NCBI GenBank assembly: GCA_036245805.1
Contig: BTRK01000003.1
Location: forward strand, 43,638,044-43,702,043
Direction of reading: 5' to 3'
Length of the DNA: 64,000 bases
DNA from: Pristionchus mayeri
Lineage: Eukaryota > Nematoda > Chromadorea > Rhabditida > Neodiplogasteridae
Shown: in pieces, positions 32,897-42,410 of the stretch
Position numbering within the stretch: position 1 is the first letter of the stretch
Layout: every line of letters begins with the position of its first letter
Translations under genes and position numbers: made by a program
Notes under the pieces: generated by a model
What the model saw: only the letters and a program-made list of their open reading frames with translations
Told to the model about the DNA's origin: nothing
Databases searched by the model: none

Positions 32897-33621
32897 CGAA
32901 TAATACCTTTTCATTCCATATGTAGTTATTAACTGATAATTGGACAAACTTGGGAGAAATTGAGGTTTTTAAAATCGATTTTTTCAACTTAGTTGAAGTA
33001 TGGCTTTTTCAACAGAAACTAAGTCATCTGTCACAGAAACTTCTCAAATAACACATATTTGCCACTATTAAGCAAATTACTACGTCATGGATTGAATACA
33101 TTCTGAACATTTATCATATGATAACGTTTGTCGCGGAATATCGGGTTTTGGGCAGCGGATAATTCCTTCGCCTTTATGTTTCTTATAAATATGAGTGATT
33201 GTTCTTTCATATTATGAAATAAAAATCCATTGCAAGTTTCCTGCGTGATGGTGAAAACAATTATTTTATGATTTTGAATTCGGTTTCGTGGGAATATAAA
33301 TTTTACTTGTTGTTCCTGTGAAAATTTTTCAACATAAAAGTTGGAGAAAATAATTTTCCGCACATTTTGAGCGCTTTGCCACCTCTATAGCTTATATGGA
33401 AGCTGTGATACAGCATAGCCAGGTGAAAAACAGGAAAATTTCTAAAAGCCGGTTCTGAGACCAATGACCTATATTATTCGAATTCATATCTCCAGGGTAT
33501 TCTACCATCACAACATAGGCGAGAACGGCGACATTTTTTTGGAAAATGTTCCCGGGCATCTCCACTGACTCGTGATACATGTGTTAAAATACTTTAACAT
33601 TATCAGTCATCAGTTCAAAGT
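32897..33621. other. Noncoding spacer
   Basis: AT-rich; no convincing exons or repeats, apart from being downstream of the minus-strand gene at 33622-35636. Confidence 0.4.
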
Positions 33622-35636
33622 CTACGCAAATACAAGGAATATGATAATCGCAGGCAGAAGAGCCAGTGCTTGCCCGATGCTCGTTGTCGTAGTCGCTGCT
33701 GTAGTTGTCGTCGAAGACGTCGTCACCGTCGTTGACGTGGTCGTATCGGGAGCGGCGCCGAAGTCGAATTGCAGCGCCCAGTTGCCTTCTTTATGGTGAG
33801 AGTCCCGAGTCCACGTGAGATCCACGGCATGTTGAGAGCCATCAAATTTGTATGTGAAGAAGTCGGCAGAACCGTCGAAACTGGAAATGTGATATTGGAT
33901 GATCGCCATCGCCGAATCTGATATGAACCATTTAAAACATATAGTATTGGTTACCATTCGGTGGCTAACGATTAACTTAGTAGCATCATCTAAAAATAGA
34001 ACAAAACCCACCTAAGTTTGCTCCCATTATCCAGGATTGTTACTCGCTCGGTCGACCAGAGGTTACGGTAAGTGCAGTTGATGTAAATCCGGAAAATAAA
34101 ATAGTGTTAATCAGCCTCATTGCACTAATCGATTCCACATTGAACTTGCTATATATAACTGTTTGATTCAAAAAGAAAAAAAATCACATATTTTCAAGCA
34201 TGGAATTATTCAAACCCGTTTGCAGCAATGCTAAAATTGGCTTGAATTCCACTCAGGACGGAGTAGTATGCTCCATTGACATACGGACATGAAACGTAGC
34301 CTGAGGCATTGATTATTTATTTAATATATTTTATTTATTATCTTAATATTAACGAGATAATTAATTATTGATCAATTAATTAAGAATGTAATTTCTTCAT
34401 TACCCGGAGACATGTACACAGTCGACGAGTAGGGCACATATACCGGATTCTGACTGCCTGGAATTTTTCGGTAGCTGTACGTGACGGCCAGGAAAATTTA
34501 GAAGAAAATACACTTTGGCGATTGTTTACTAGCACTGAGTGACTTCCTTCGCTTCCAAAATCAATAGTGAGAATGGGGGCGACGATCACAAGTGACGAGT
34601 TCTCCACGCTACTCTGCGACCTGAACTTGTCAATCGGGAACTGACAAATATACGAATCGCAAACCTTCCTTGAAAAACGGGAGGACAATCGTCGATATCA
34701 ACGGTATCAAAACCGGCAGTATGGATCTTCGGAAAGCCATGCTAAAAGTACACTTTTACAAAGCGATGAACGTTTAGGGATTATCACGTTGCATCATTTC
34801 AGAAGGAAAAGAGGTACCGGGTAAGATCCCTTGAATGAGCTTAATTCGATAGAACTGAAGCTGGAAAGAACAGTTGCATAACGGTTTCTTATCGGCATGT
34901 ATAACGGTATCAGCATTGAATCGGTGCCTTGCGGAGCAGCAACCGATACGCTGTAGTCCTCTAAAAAGAGTACGCTCTGATGATATTGGAACGTGATTTC
35001 ATCATTTTATCGAGTGTACTGTTTTATTTGTTCTTTTATTTTTTATTGCTACGTGCCTGCTGTGAGGTTGCCTCGAACCGCGTAGAATACGAAATTCGCC
35101 TTGGATTTGCCGTCCTCATTTCGCAGTTTGTAGTTCTTTCCCGGCTTAAAATCTCATTCAAAATCAATAAATGAGCCCTAACTAACTCTTCAGCCGCTAT
35201 CAACTTCTACTAAGCAAACTGAAAGTAGCAAACCATATTGCCGTACCGGCAGCGTAAATCCTTCAAGCGAATCGGGATTGCTGCCAAAGATATCGGTGAA
35301 ACTGAAATGAATTCAATTATACAACTCGAGGATCGACGCCACCTTGCAATGAATGTGACGTCATTTTGGATAATCTGTAGGGAATCATCCTTCCGATCAA
35401 CGAACACCGTGCACCCATCCTCACAGGAGAAGGAAATCTGTTTAGCAATAATTTACTGCTCAAAAATGTGGTAACCGACGTCATTAGAAGTTCCAAAATC
35501 GACAGCTTGGAGAACTTCCGAATTGTGGAATGAGACACCGGCCTCTGTGACATATCGTAGTTCAAAAAAGAGGAAAAAACAAACCAACTGCTGCCAAGAC
35601 AATGAAAACGAGGTGAAAATTGCTACAGACCCTCAT
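33622..35636 (-). CDS. Secreted, probably GPI-anchored nematode protein
   Basis: Minus-strand multi-exon gene. Start at 35636: signal peptide MRVCSNFHLVFIVLAA, then phase-consistent exons with SFHNSEVLQAVDFGTSND and ISFSCEDGCTVFVDRKDD (35411-35425 codes CEDGC). Further exon-like blocks: DIFGSNPDSLEGFTLPV (about 35235-35300), NYKLRNEDGKSKANFVFY (about 35065-35145), EDYSVSVAAPQGTDSM (about 34900), YVPYSSTVYMSPGNE (about 34400), CPYVNGAYYSVLSG (about 34250) and TERVTILDNGSKL (about 34020). The last two exons (33955-33989, 33622-33917) end in a Thr-rich stretch and a hydrophobic tail (ALLPAIIIFLVFA), typical of a GPI-anchor signal. The C-x2-GC motif and overall plan recall large nematode CUB-like secreted families, but I cannot name one. 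Not all exon borders are resolved. Confidence 0.6.
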
Positions 35637-35868
35637 GCTCGAGGACAGATGATGGAGTGAGTCAAACCCTTCAATGCGCCTCAAAGTGAGTCGCTCTTAT
35701 CTATGTTACCGGCTTTTTACCCCCCAGTTCCTATGATTACATCAAATGACACTCAATATTGAACTCTACATTGAACACTGTATGTGAGCATTTTCTCTGC
35801 AATGCATCAGCTATGACAGTGATTGTGTATTTCAACGCGGGAATTTGTCCAGGGCAGATATATAAAAG

Positions 35869-35970
35869 AGGGGGCTGTAACTCAAAATCTCAGGTGCGCT
35901 TTAATCAATGAAATAAAACGACGATGATTGTAGCTGTTTTCATTTGTCTTTTCACATTTGGATTTGTTTA
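35869..35970 (+). other. Possible orphan promoter and signal-peptide exon
   Basis: TATATAAAAG at 35869-35878 is followed by ATG 35924 and a hydrophobic leader (MIVAVFICLFTFGF) that would splice at GTTTAG. No downstream exon is found; a hairpin MITE follows at 36040. Perhaps the surviving 5' end of a disrupted gene, divergent from the GPI-type gene. Confidence 0.3.
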
Positions 35971-36039
35971 GTTTGTTATAATTGCTAATCTCACGGCAGC
36001 AACAGGTTTGCGAATCTATCTCGTGATCGCGCGAGTCTT

Positions 36040-36170
36040 CGACGATTCATTGTCCGACTCTCTTCTTTTTGCATACTCTCTCACTTTCTCTACCCTGCGA
36101 GAGAGTGTGCAAACTGAGGAGAGTCGGACCATTGCTCTCTTCGACAAGCCCCACTCTCCTCATATCGTGT
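36040..36170. mobile_element. Hairpin MITE, GAGAGAG-TGTGCAAACTG family
   Basis: Inverted arms GTCCGACTCTCTTC ... TGCATACTCTCTC / GAGAGAGTGTGCAAACTG ... GAGAGTCGGACCATTG. Same family as 15096-15190, 47678-47756 and 58072-58160. Confidence 0.65.
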
Positions 36171-37020
36171 GATAATGCTCAGGTATTAATCATCTTATTA
36201 TTCATAGGTCAACAAACACAAAACGTGTATAGTAAAAACACAGTCGATATACTAAACGCACATGACTCAATAGTCTAACGGCAAGGAAATTCGCCAGGGT
36301 AAGAGGAGAGATGGAGAGGGATCATTGAGATGAGATTAACCAATGTCTTACACTCGCTGCCTTCCATATATGTTTTCCCCACGGATATTTTCCGAATAAA
36401 GTACTGAGCCGTCTTTGCAAGCCTTCTCTAAACATACAATAATCCTAAAAATCGAACATACGTCATCTGCACAAAGCGGGTTAGAGAAATCTCGGCAAGT
36501 GAGACGTTATGATGACCTTTGCAAAATTTCCTCTCCGGCGGGGGATTGAACCCACCACGATTGAACCCGATTGAACCGGGAAAAACAATTTCAAATTTTT
36601 ATTGCAAGTTATACTCGCGATCAATAGTGCTTCATTAGAATTTAATTATGCAAAATGAAGTTAACCATCGTCATCAGAACTACTCCGACTACTCCGGGCA
36701 ACATATTTTCGAAAAAAACTACTCCGGGCAACATATTTTCGAAAAATTACTGTTCCAGATCTTCCCATACGAATACGGCGTCATATCATATAACTTATTT
36801 GCCCAATTTTAGAAGTTAGAATTTAGAAAAAAATTTTCTCGGGAACTTTTGTCACATAACTTCAGAGCCTTCCAAGTCCAGATGCTCATGCACTTATGCT
36901 TTCGAGGTGCCATCTGTAACATCCCGAGTATATACAATCAGTGTTGCTGCAACAATTTTGAGCGAATCGCCGATTCGTTGGAAGACATAGACACATGTGA
37001 TTCATTGACCAACTGATATC
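36171..37020. other. Noncoding spacer with a short direct duplication
   Basis: Contains a tandem 30-bp duplication at 36687-36746 (ACTACTCCGGGCAACATATT ...). A B-box-like GGTTCAATCCC lies on the minus strand near 36545-36555 without a matching A box. No gene recognised. Confidence 0.4.
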
Positions 37021-37022
37021 TA

Positions 37023-38266
37023 TTGGGGTGTCCGGAAAGTTCGTATAATGCTTCAGAAAAAAGTCAGTTCGCGATCAAATGCAGTGATTGCGCAATCTGT
37101 TTGTCAACAATGTATTGCATCATTCTGACGTTGAGTAGTGAAAGGATTTAATCAGTCTCCTAGTTGCTACATTGATTCTTGTGATGGACTCCCATCACTA
37201 CCTCCGAGCAGTTTTACTTCATTACTACCGTCTTGGCCGATCCGTGAAGGAGGCCCACTCTGCCCTGGCCCAGTCGGAAGGAGCTGATGCCCCCTCCATA
37301 CCCTTCTGCTATAAGTGGTTCTCCCGCTTCAAGAAAGGGGAGTTTGGTCTCGATGATCAACCCCGCTCTGGACGCCCTCCCTCCCTCGATCAGCTTCTCG
37401 TTCTCCGCACACTGAAGCGCAAGCCCATGGCCAGTGTGCGTGAGTTGAAGAAGGATACTGGTACTCCCAGATCAACGGTGTCCGATATCCTCCATCGATC
37501 TGAGAAGAAGCCGAAACTCCCACAAGTGATTCCCCATGACCTCTCCCCCGAACAGCTGAAAAATCGTGTTCATGTCTGTCGGGAATTACTCCATCGTAGA
37601 TCCAATCTTCGATGGGTCAATTCCATCATCGCTACAGATGAGAAGTGGATCACGTACGATAACCCTTTGAGGAGACTGCAATGGGTGGATGCAGATGAGA
37701 AGCCCACGCCCGTCCCGAAGAAGGAAGAGCACGGAAAGAAGGAACTCCTCTGCTTCTTCTTCTCAGTGCTCGGTCCCATCTACTGGGAGATCCTCGCCCC
37801 TGGCACCAGCATCAATGCCGACCTCTTCTCTGAACAACTGGAAGATGTCGCGATCAGAGTCCCTCCCAGACTCCTGAACCAGGGAAATTCTTTTTCTGAT
37901 GGACAATGCTCGCCCACATCGAGCGAAGATGACCCAGAAGAAAATGGACGAGCTGAAGATCGAGAGGATTCCCCACCCACCGTATTCACCGGACCTCTCT
38001 CCTTGTGACTTCCACTGTTTCCGCTCTCTCTCTGACTTCTGCAAAGGAAAGAAGTTCAAGAATCGAGATGAAGTTGTGAGGGCTTTCGTGAACTGGGCGG
38101 TCTCGAAGAAACCCGCATTCTGGAAAAAAGAGAGGAATCGAGACCCTGCCCAATCGCTGGGGGGAGGTAGTGAGAAAGAAGGGGGCATACATTGGTCACT
38201 GAGAATTGTAAAGCATTGAATAAAAAATAAAAACAAAAAAATATACGAACTTTCCGGACACCCCAA
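37023..38266 (+). mobile_element. Mariner transposon, near-complete
   Basis: 1,244 bp; ends TTGGGGTGTCCGGAAAGTTC and reverse complement, with TA at 37021-37022 and 38267-38268. It carries one transposase ORF with a single frameshift. Size and structure are those of a standard mariner. Confidence 0.93.
37184..38219 (+). pseudogene. Mariner DD34D transposase, one frameshift
   Basis: The frame from ATG 37184 encodes an N-terminal helix-turn-helix (YYRLGRSVKEAHSAL, WFSRFKKGEFGLDDQPR) and the first catalytic Asp (IATDEKW) to about 37890. A one-base loss in a T run (37890-37897) then moves the reading to the frame with LMDNARPH and SPDLSPCDFHCF. Exactly 34 residues separate the second and third Asp, the mariner signature. 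The C-terminal region continues to TGA at 38217-38219. All catalytic residues are kept. A typical length (about 345 aa) is recovered across the shift. Confidence 0.92.
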
Positions 38267-38570
38267 TAGCATTCGACTGTCGCTCGTGCAACCATAAAAC
38301 GGCCATTAAAATGAATACACAATGATCCTTGAAATAGAGTGCATTACATAGTCGAAACTATTTTGTGTGATGTTGTGCAAAAGAGGGACATGCAACAATC
38401 AAATAAAATTGCTTTTGACACATTATATTTTCCATATCAATTGAACTTTTTTCGGTATCACAATTCCTTCTCATATAGCCTATTCGCACAGCAAAAGCAA
38501 TAGCGATTGATTTCTCTCAATTTTCAAAATTAAGTATAAAAGATACATTTTTTTACATTTTGACACGCCA
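38267..38570. other. Spacer right of the mariner
   Basis: AT-rich, no features recognised. Confidence 0.4.
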
Positions 38571-39125
38571 AGTGCGTTTGTTATAGCTGATACGAGGCTC
38601 ACCTTTGTCCTCTTATTCTGATCGGCTGCGTCTGATTCATCGGCGTCACCGCTCTTGCAGAGCGCCAGCCTCATCTCTCGCACACGGAGAAGATGTAGTC
38701 GTTACTTGTTCTCTTATGCAAATAGTTCTACAGTTGTAGTCTGAGGCGTGCGATGTGTACATTTTGTCATGCCAAGTGCTGTTGTGGGCCGAACCACTGT
38801 AGCTACATAGCCACTAACAAACACCCTTAGTCGCATTCATTCCACATGTTATATCTACCCACTATCCTCACCGTATATCGACTCTGCCCGCTGGCCCTCT
38901 CCCCACTCCCATCTAGACTCCGCCCAGTCTGGCGGCGCAGCAACGACGCCCTTTTCCCCTCAGTCTTCCTTCTAGTCCTTGCCTTAGTTGCCCCCCTTCG
39001 ACAACAGACGATAAAGGGTATCTACTATCCATCGGGAACCATACACGGGAAGGGAACACGGGCACTGGAGGTCCTGTGGTTGAGGATGCTAATGAGACCA
39101 GCTTCCTCTTCCGCGGTGACATGGC
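38571..39125 (+). pseudogene. Duplicated coding fragment, copy 1 (scrambled)
   Basis: 38571-38615 reads SAFVIADTRLTFVLL and 39002-39118 reads KGYLLSIGNHTREGNTGT and on to SFLFRGD on the plus strand. In copy 2 (40375-40535) the same two blocks are adjacent and in the opposite order (KGYLLS first). N-glycosylation sites (NHT, NET) suggest a secreted protein. The reverse strand is also open, so the strand is a judgement. Family not recognised. Confidence 0.4.
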
Positions 39126-39324
39126 GACCACGGTAGGGACCTCGCGGCCCAGAACCTCCCGTCGCTGAAAGGTACTATTTTTTCCAGCTCTGGGAGCCCG
39201 CACTCCATTTATCCCCCTAGGACGCCCTTTAGGATGAATCCCATAGTGGAAAGTGAGAGTGCATTGAGTTGAGTGGCGGAGTGCGGTGAGCTGGAGGGGG
39301 ATAATTGAGCCTGTAGGTAACATA

Positions 39325-39809
39325 CAGTACGTGCTAATCGCCTTGACCATGTGCGTGCGCCGCGCTGCGCGGCGGCGTGCGGCTTACGCGGATTGATTTT
39401 GCGGGATGAATATTATTTTTCACGATTCGAACCTATTACTTTCGAATTCTCCGTAAAATTTCCCATCGAAAGGAGTATTCATTCATATTTTTAAAGATAT
39501 ATTTATATTTATAAATCAATATTTTGAATGCGGAATTTCTGCACCCTACCGTAATCTCACTTTACGATAGCGACAGTATCGCAAACTGGGATTACGGTAG
39601 GTTGCAGCATTACAGAATTCAAAATATTGATTTCTTTTTCTAAAAATATGAATGAATAGTCCTTCCGATGCGAAATTTTACGGAGAATTCGAAAATAATA
39701 GGTTCGAATCGTGAAAAGCAATATTCTTTACGCAAAATCAATCCGCGCAAGCCGCGCTCCGCCGCGCAGCGCCGCGCACGCACATGACCGAGGCGATTAG
39801 CACGTACTG
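39325..39809. mobile_element. 485-bp palindrome, CAGTACGTGC family
   Basis: Ends CAGTACGTGCTAATCGCCTT and complement, with TA on both sides (39323-39324, 39810-39811). Very GC-rich near the ends (GCGCCGCGCTGCGCGGCGG), mirrored at 39745-39780. A short relative of the 2.8-kb palindrome at 25510-28334. Confidence 0.8.
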
Positions 39810-39811
39810 TA

Positions 39812-40374
39812 AAACATATTTTTCCAGTTTGAGTAGGAGGCGCCTCCGTGAGAGTTAACCTAGGTAATCATTACGGCATTCGTCTTCCCAAGTAATTAAA
39901 GCCAGCTTAGATGTGGGCGTATGGCAGTTCTTGATTTCGTTAAGTTATATCCCAGCCTGCTCTAGGAATTTGAATGAGTGCACAGACCTTCTTCTACAGG
40001 TCAAATATACACACTTTATTTCAAAACCTCTTTTATCTGCATCATTTTAGAATACGTTACCCACCGATAGGTGTTTCTTGAGTTATTTTACATTTTTGGC
40101 GTCAGGTCAGCAGGCGGCCTAGTAGGAAGAGGATCGTTTTTTGGGATCCTCCTAGTTTTCGCAGATAAGGCTAGGCAGCTCCCCCTTTGAAATCAGCGAC
40201 GGTTACTCCAGTGTCCAAATAACATCTGTTCCCACCCGTATTCCATCCCTTTACCGTCTCCCTTCTTCCACGCGGACCTACTATTGACAGTCGACAGTCT
40301 ACGAACATCTGGCTCAATTCTACTCTACAAACGGAAGCGACTGGCAGGATAGGATGACTCACTCCCTTCGACCA
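39812..40374. other. Spacer between duplicated fragments
   Basis: A weak plus-strand exon-like block, SPFEISDGYSSVQITSVPT (about 40172-40230), lies upstream of copy 2 and could belong to the same degenerate gene. Otherwise nothing recognised. Confidence 0.3.
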
Positions 40375-40535
40375 CAGACGATAAAGGGTATCTTCTATCC
40401 CTCGGGAACCATACAAGGGAAGGGAATACGGGCACTGGAGGTCCTGTGGTTGAGGCTGCTAATGAGACCAGCTTCCTCTTCCGCGGTGACAGTGCGTTTG
40501 TTATAGCTGATACGAGGCTCACCTTCGCCCTGCAT
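40375..40535 (+). pseudogene. Duplicated coding fragment, copy 2
   Basis: Reads DDKGYLLSLGNHTREGN, then PVVEAANETSFLFRGD and directly SAFVIADTRLTFALHVSYS. About 90 percent identical at DNA level to 39002-39118 plus 38571-38608. Unknown secreted-type protein; no start or stop assigned. Confidence 0.4.
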
Positions 40536-40868
40536 GTCTCATATTCCACTCAAATATTCCAGAAACACATATTCCAGAATCTTTCATCTTCCCTCGCCTC
40601 CCACCTTTCATAGGCTGGCCATTGTATTACGTTTCGTCCTAAAAAAGATGTGGTTGTCTATGGAAACGTGGGAAACGGTATTGTCAGTAAGTACCTACTC
40701 TTGTTGTTATAATTAGTCAAATATATGGCAACGAATGCAATCTCTATCACTTTACGATCCAGTAGCGAGTGCTGCTAATTTACTTGTTTATCGTTTCCGT
40801 GAAGAATTACATGTTTGTGTCAGAACATTAATTCGATTTACACAGACTATTTATAATGCACTATAATA
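40536..40868. other. Noncoding spacer
   Basis: No feature recognised between the coding fragment and the next mariner-ended element. Confidence 0.4.
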
Positions 40869-42133
40869 TTAGGTTGTGAAAAAAGTAATTGTAGATTTGG
40901 ACCATGATGTCTGAGCACGCCTAAAATTATTTTCATTTATGATCTCAAGCTGGCTCAATAGCATATAGTAGGGGCATACTTGGACAATATATTTATGTAT
41001 TCCAATCGCTTCATGTTTTTATGATACCTGACAAATCCAAGTTTTGACAAATGTGATATTTTCACTCTTTTCTAAAAATATTTCCCGTCTCTCGTATTTT
41101 GTGGGGGAAAAGGGCTGTGCATTTTCATATAGCGTTGTGAGAAGCACATGTGCAGTTCTTTCGAAAAATAGGTCTAACGCCGCTCCTGCCTCAACATAAC
41201 ACGATTTACACATCACTGAATTAATACCACAGCTAATAAACACTTATCAAGCGACAACGTTTCCTGCTTCGAGGTTCAATCAGACTGGTTTCTAAATAAG
41301 TGCGTTTTAATTATACACTATGGTGCTCCATACCACAGAGGAACATTTGAACTCATCCCTTGTCTTCTTGTAGAAAACATAGATTTTCAGTATTGATGAA
41401 TACAGGCCAATATTGTCAAATTTTCGACTTTCGGTATACGGTGAATGAATAAATTTCCTCAAAAGGGAGTTATCCCCTGACTTTGCCCAGTCGTATACTG
41501 ATACATAAAGAGTAGATTTAACAAATAACCACAAAATTTAGGGCTTTGCAGCAACCCTGGAAAATGGAAGACTTGTAATATACGAATTTTGATGTTCAAA
41601 TTTCATAGTCGGGATGATGAATGTTACATGTTTTGCAATACGTATTGTATGCCCACCTAAATTCAATTTTAAGTTAACCATGGAAAGTGCTTTTCGCTTC
41701 ACTACATTTCAGAAGGATACATCAATAGTTACGGATGCACGGTAAAAATAATTATTTCTGTTGATGTGCAGTTAGGGTCAATTTAAAAAATGGGTGTATT
41801 TCTGACATGCCATTCGGAGCGGACCAGGTTCACATGTTGTGTTATGATATCCGTATGCCATACTTTTCGCACGTGGCGTAATATTTGCCCTATCGTAGCT
41901 TTCCATGGATTGCTGGACCGAAACGTACTCAGTAAAACATTTTGTCGATGTAGCTTTGTCTTCATACTGTGGCCTCATTACCAAATGGATAGGCTTGAAC
42001 CTATGCGCGATAGAAAGGGTATCCAAGCACTCAACGAGCACAAGTAACAATATGATATACAGGCGGCAACCAAAGACGATGTATTGCAGAATCGAAAATT
42101 TAAAAATCTACAATTACTTTTTTCACAACCTGA
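40869..42133. mobile_element. Mariner-ended nonautonomous element (1.27 kb)
   Basis: Ends TTAGGTTGTGAAAAAAGTAA and complement (right end TTACTTTTTTCACAACCTGA), with TA at 40867-40868 and 42134-42135. Length is mariner-like but no transposase motifs are found in either strand. Confidence 0.82.
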
Positions 42134-42139
42134 TATAAT

Positions 42140-42331
42140 ATTAAATCTGAAACGTACGAGGTTTTCTGAGGAGCTCCTTCTTTTCTTCCTGTTGCAGAAT
42201 AGAGACCTAAAAGTTACATCATATTAGCTAACAATTATACAACTACATTTTCATTTTCTCTGTGCTCAATCCCCATGTAGAGAATAGCAAACATAATGAT
42301 GGCAACGAACGACTGAAGTCCGAAGAGCACC
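42140..42331 (-). pseudogene. Membrane-protein exon fragment
   Basis: Minus-strand reading VLFGLQSFVAIIMFAILYMG, then after a short intron LQQEEKKELLRKPRTF. It resembles the start of the gene at 52.2-54.2 kb (AAIIIAVLGIASVCA then LQRMKELRNTPIFAII): one transmembrane helix followed by a charged LQ..KKEL segment. The downstream part is cut off where the mariner-ended element begins. Confidence 0.4.
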
Positions 42332-42410
42332 TAAAAAATGGTTTGTTGTAGGTATAACTAGCGACCTTCGGTCGCTACGTGACAGTTGGGTTGTGTGTTC
42401 AAGGCAAAAG

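Noticed and set aside
33622..33760. Thr-rich repeat as a mucin or antifreeze protein
   Set aside because: The stretch is short and followed by a hydrophobic C-terminus, fitting a GPI-anchor stalk.
36530..36560. tRNA-like B box (GGTTCAATCCC, minus strand)
   Set aside because: No A box at the right distance and the sequence is a local repeat of GATTGAACC.
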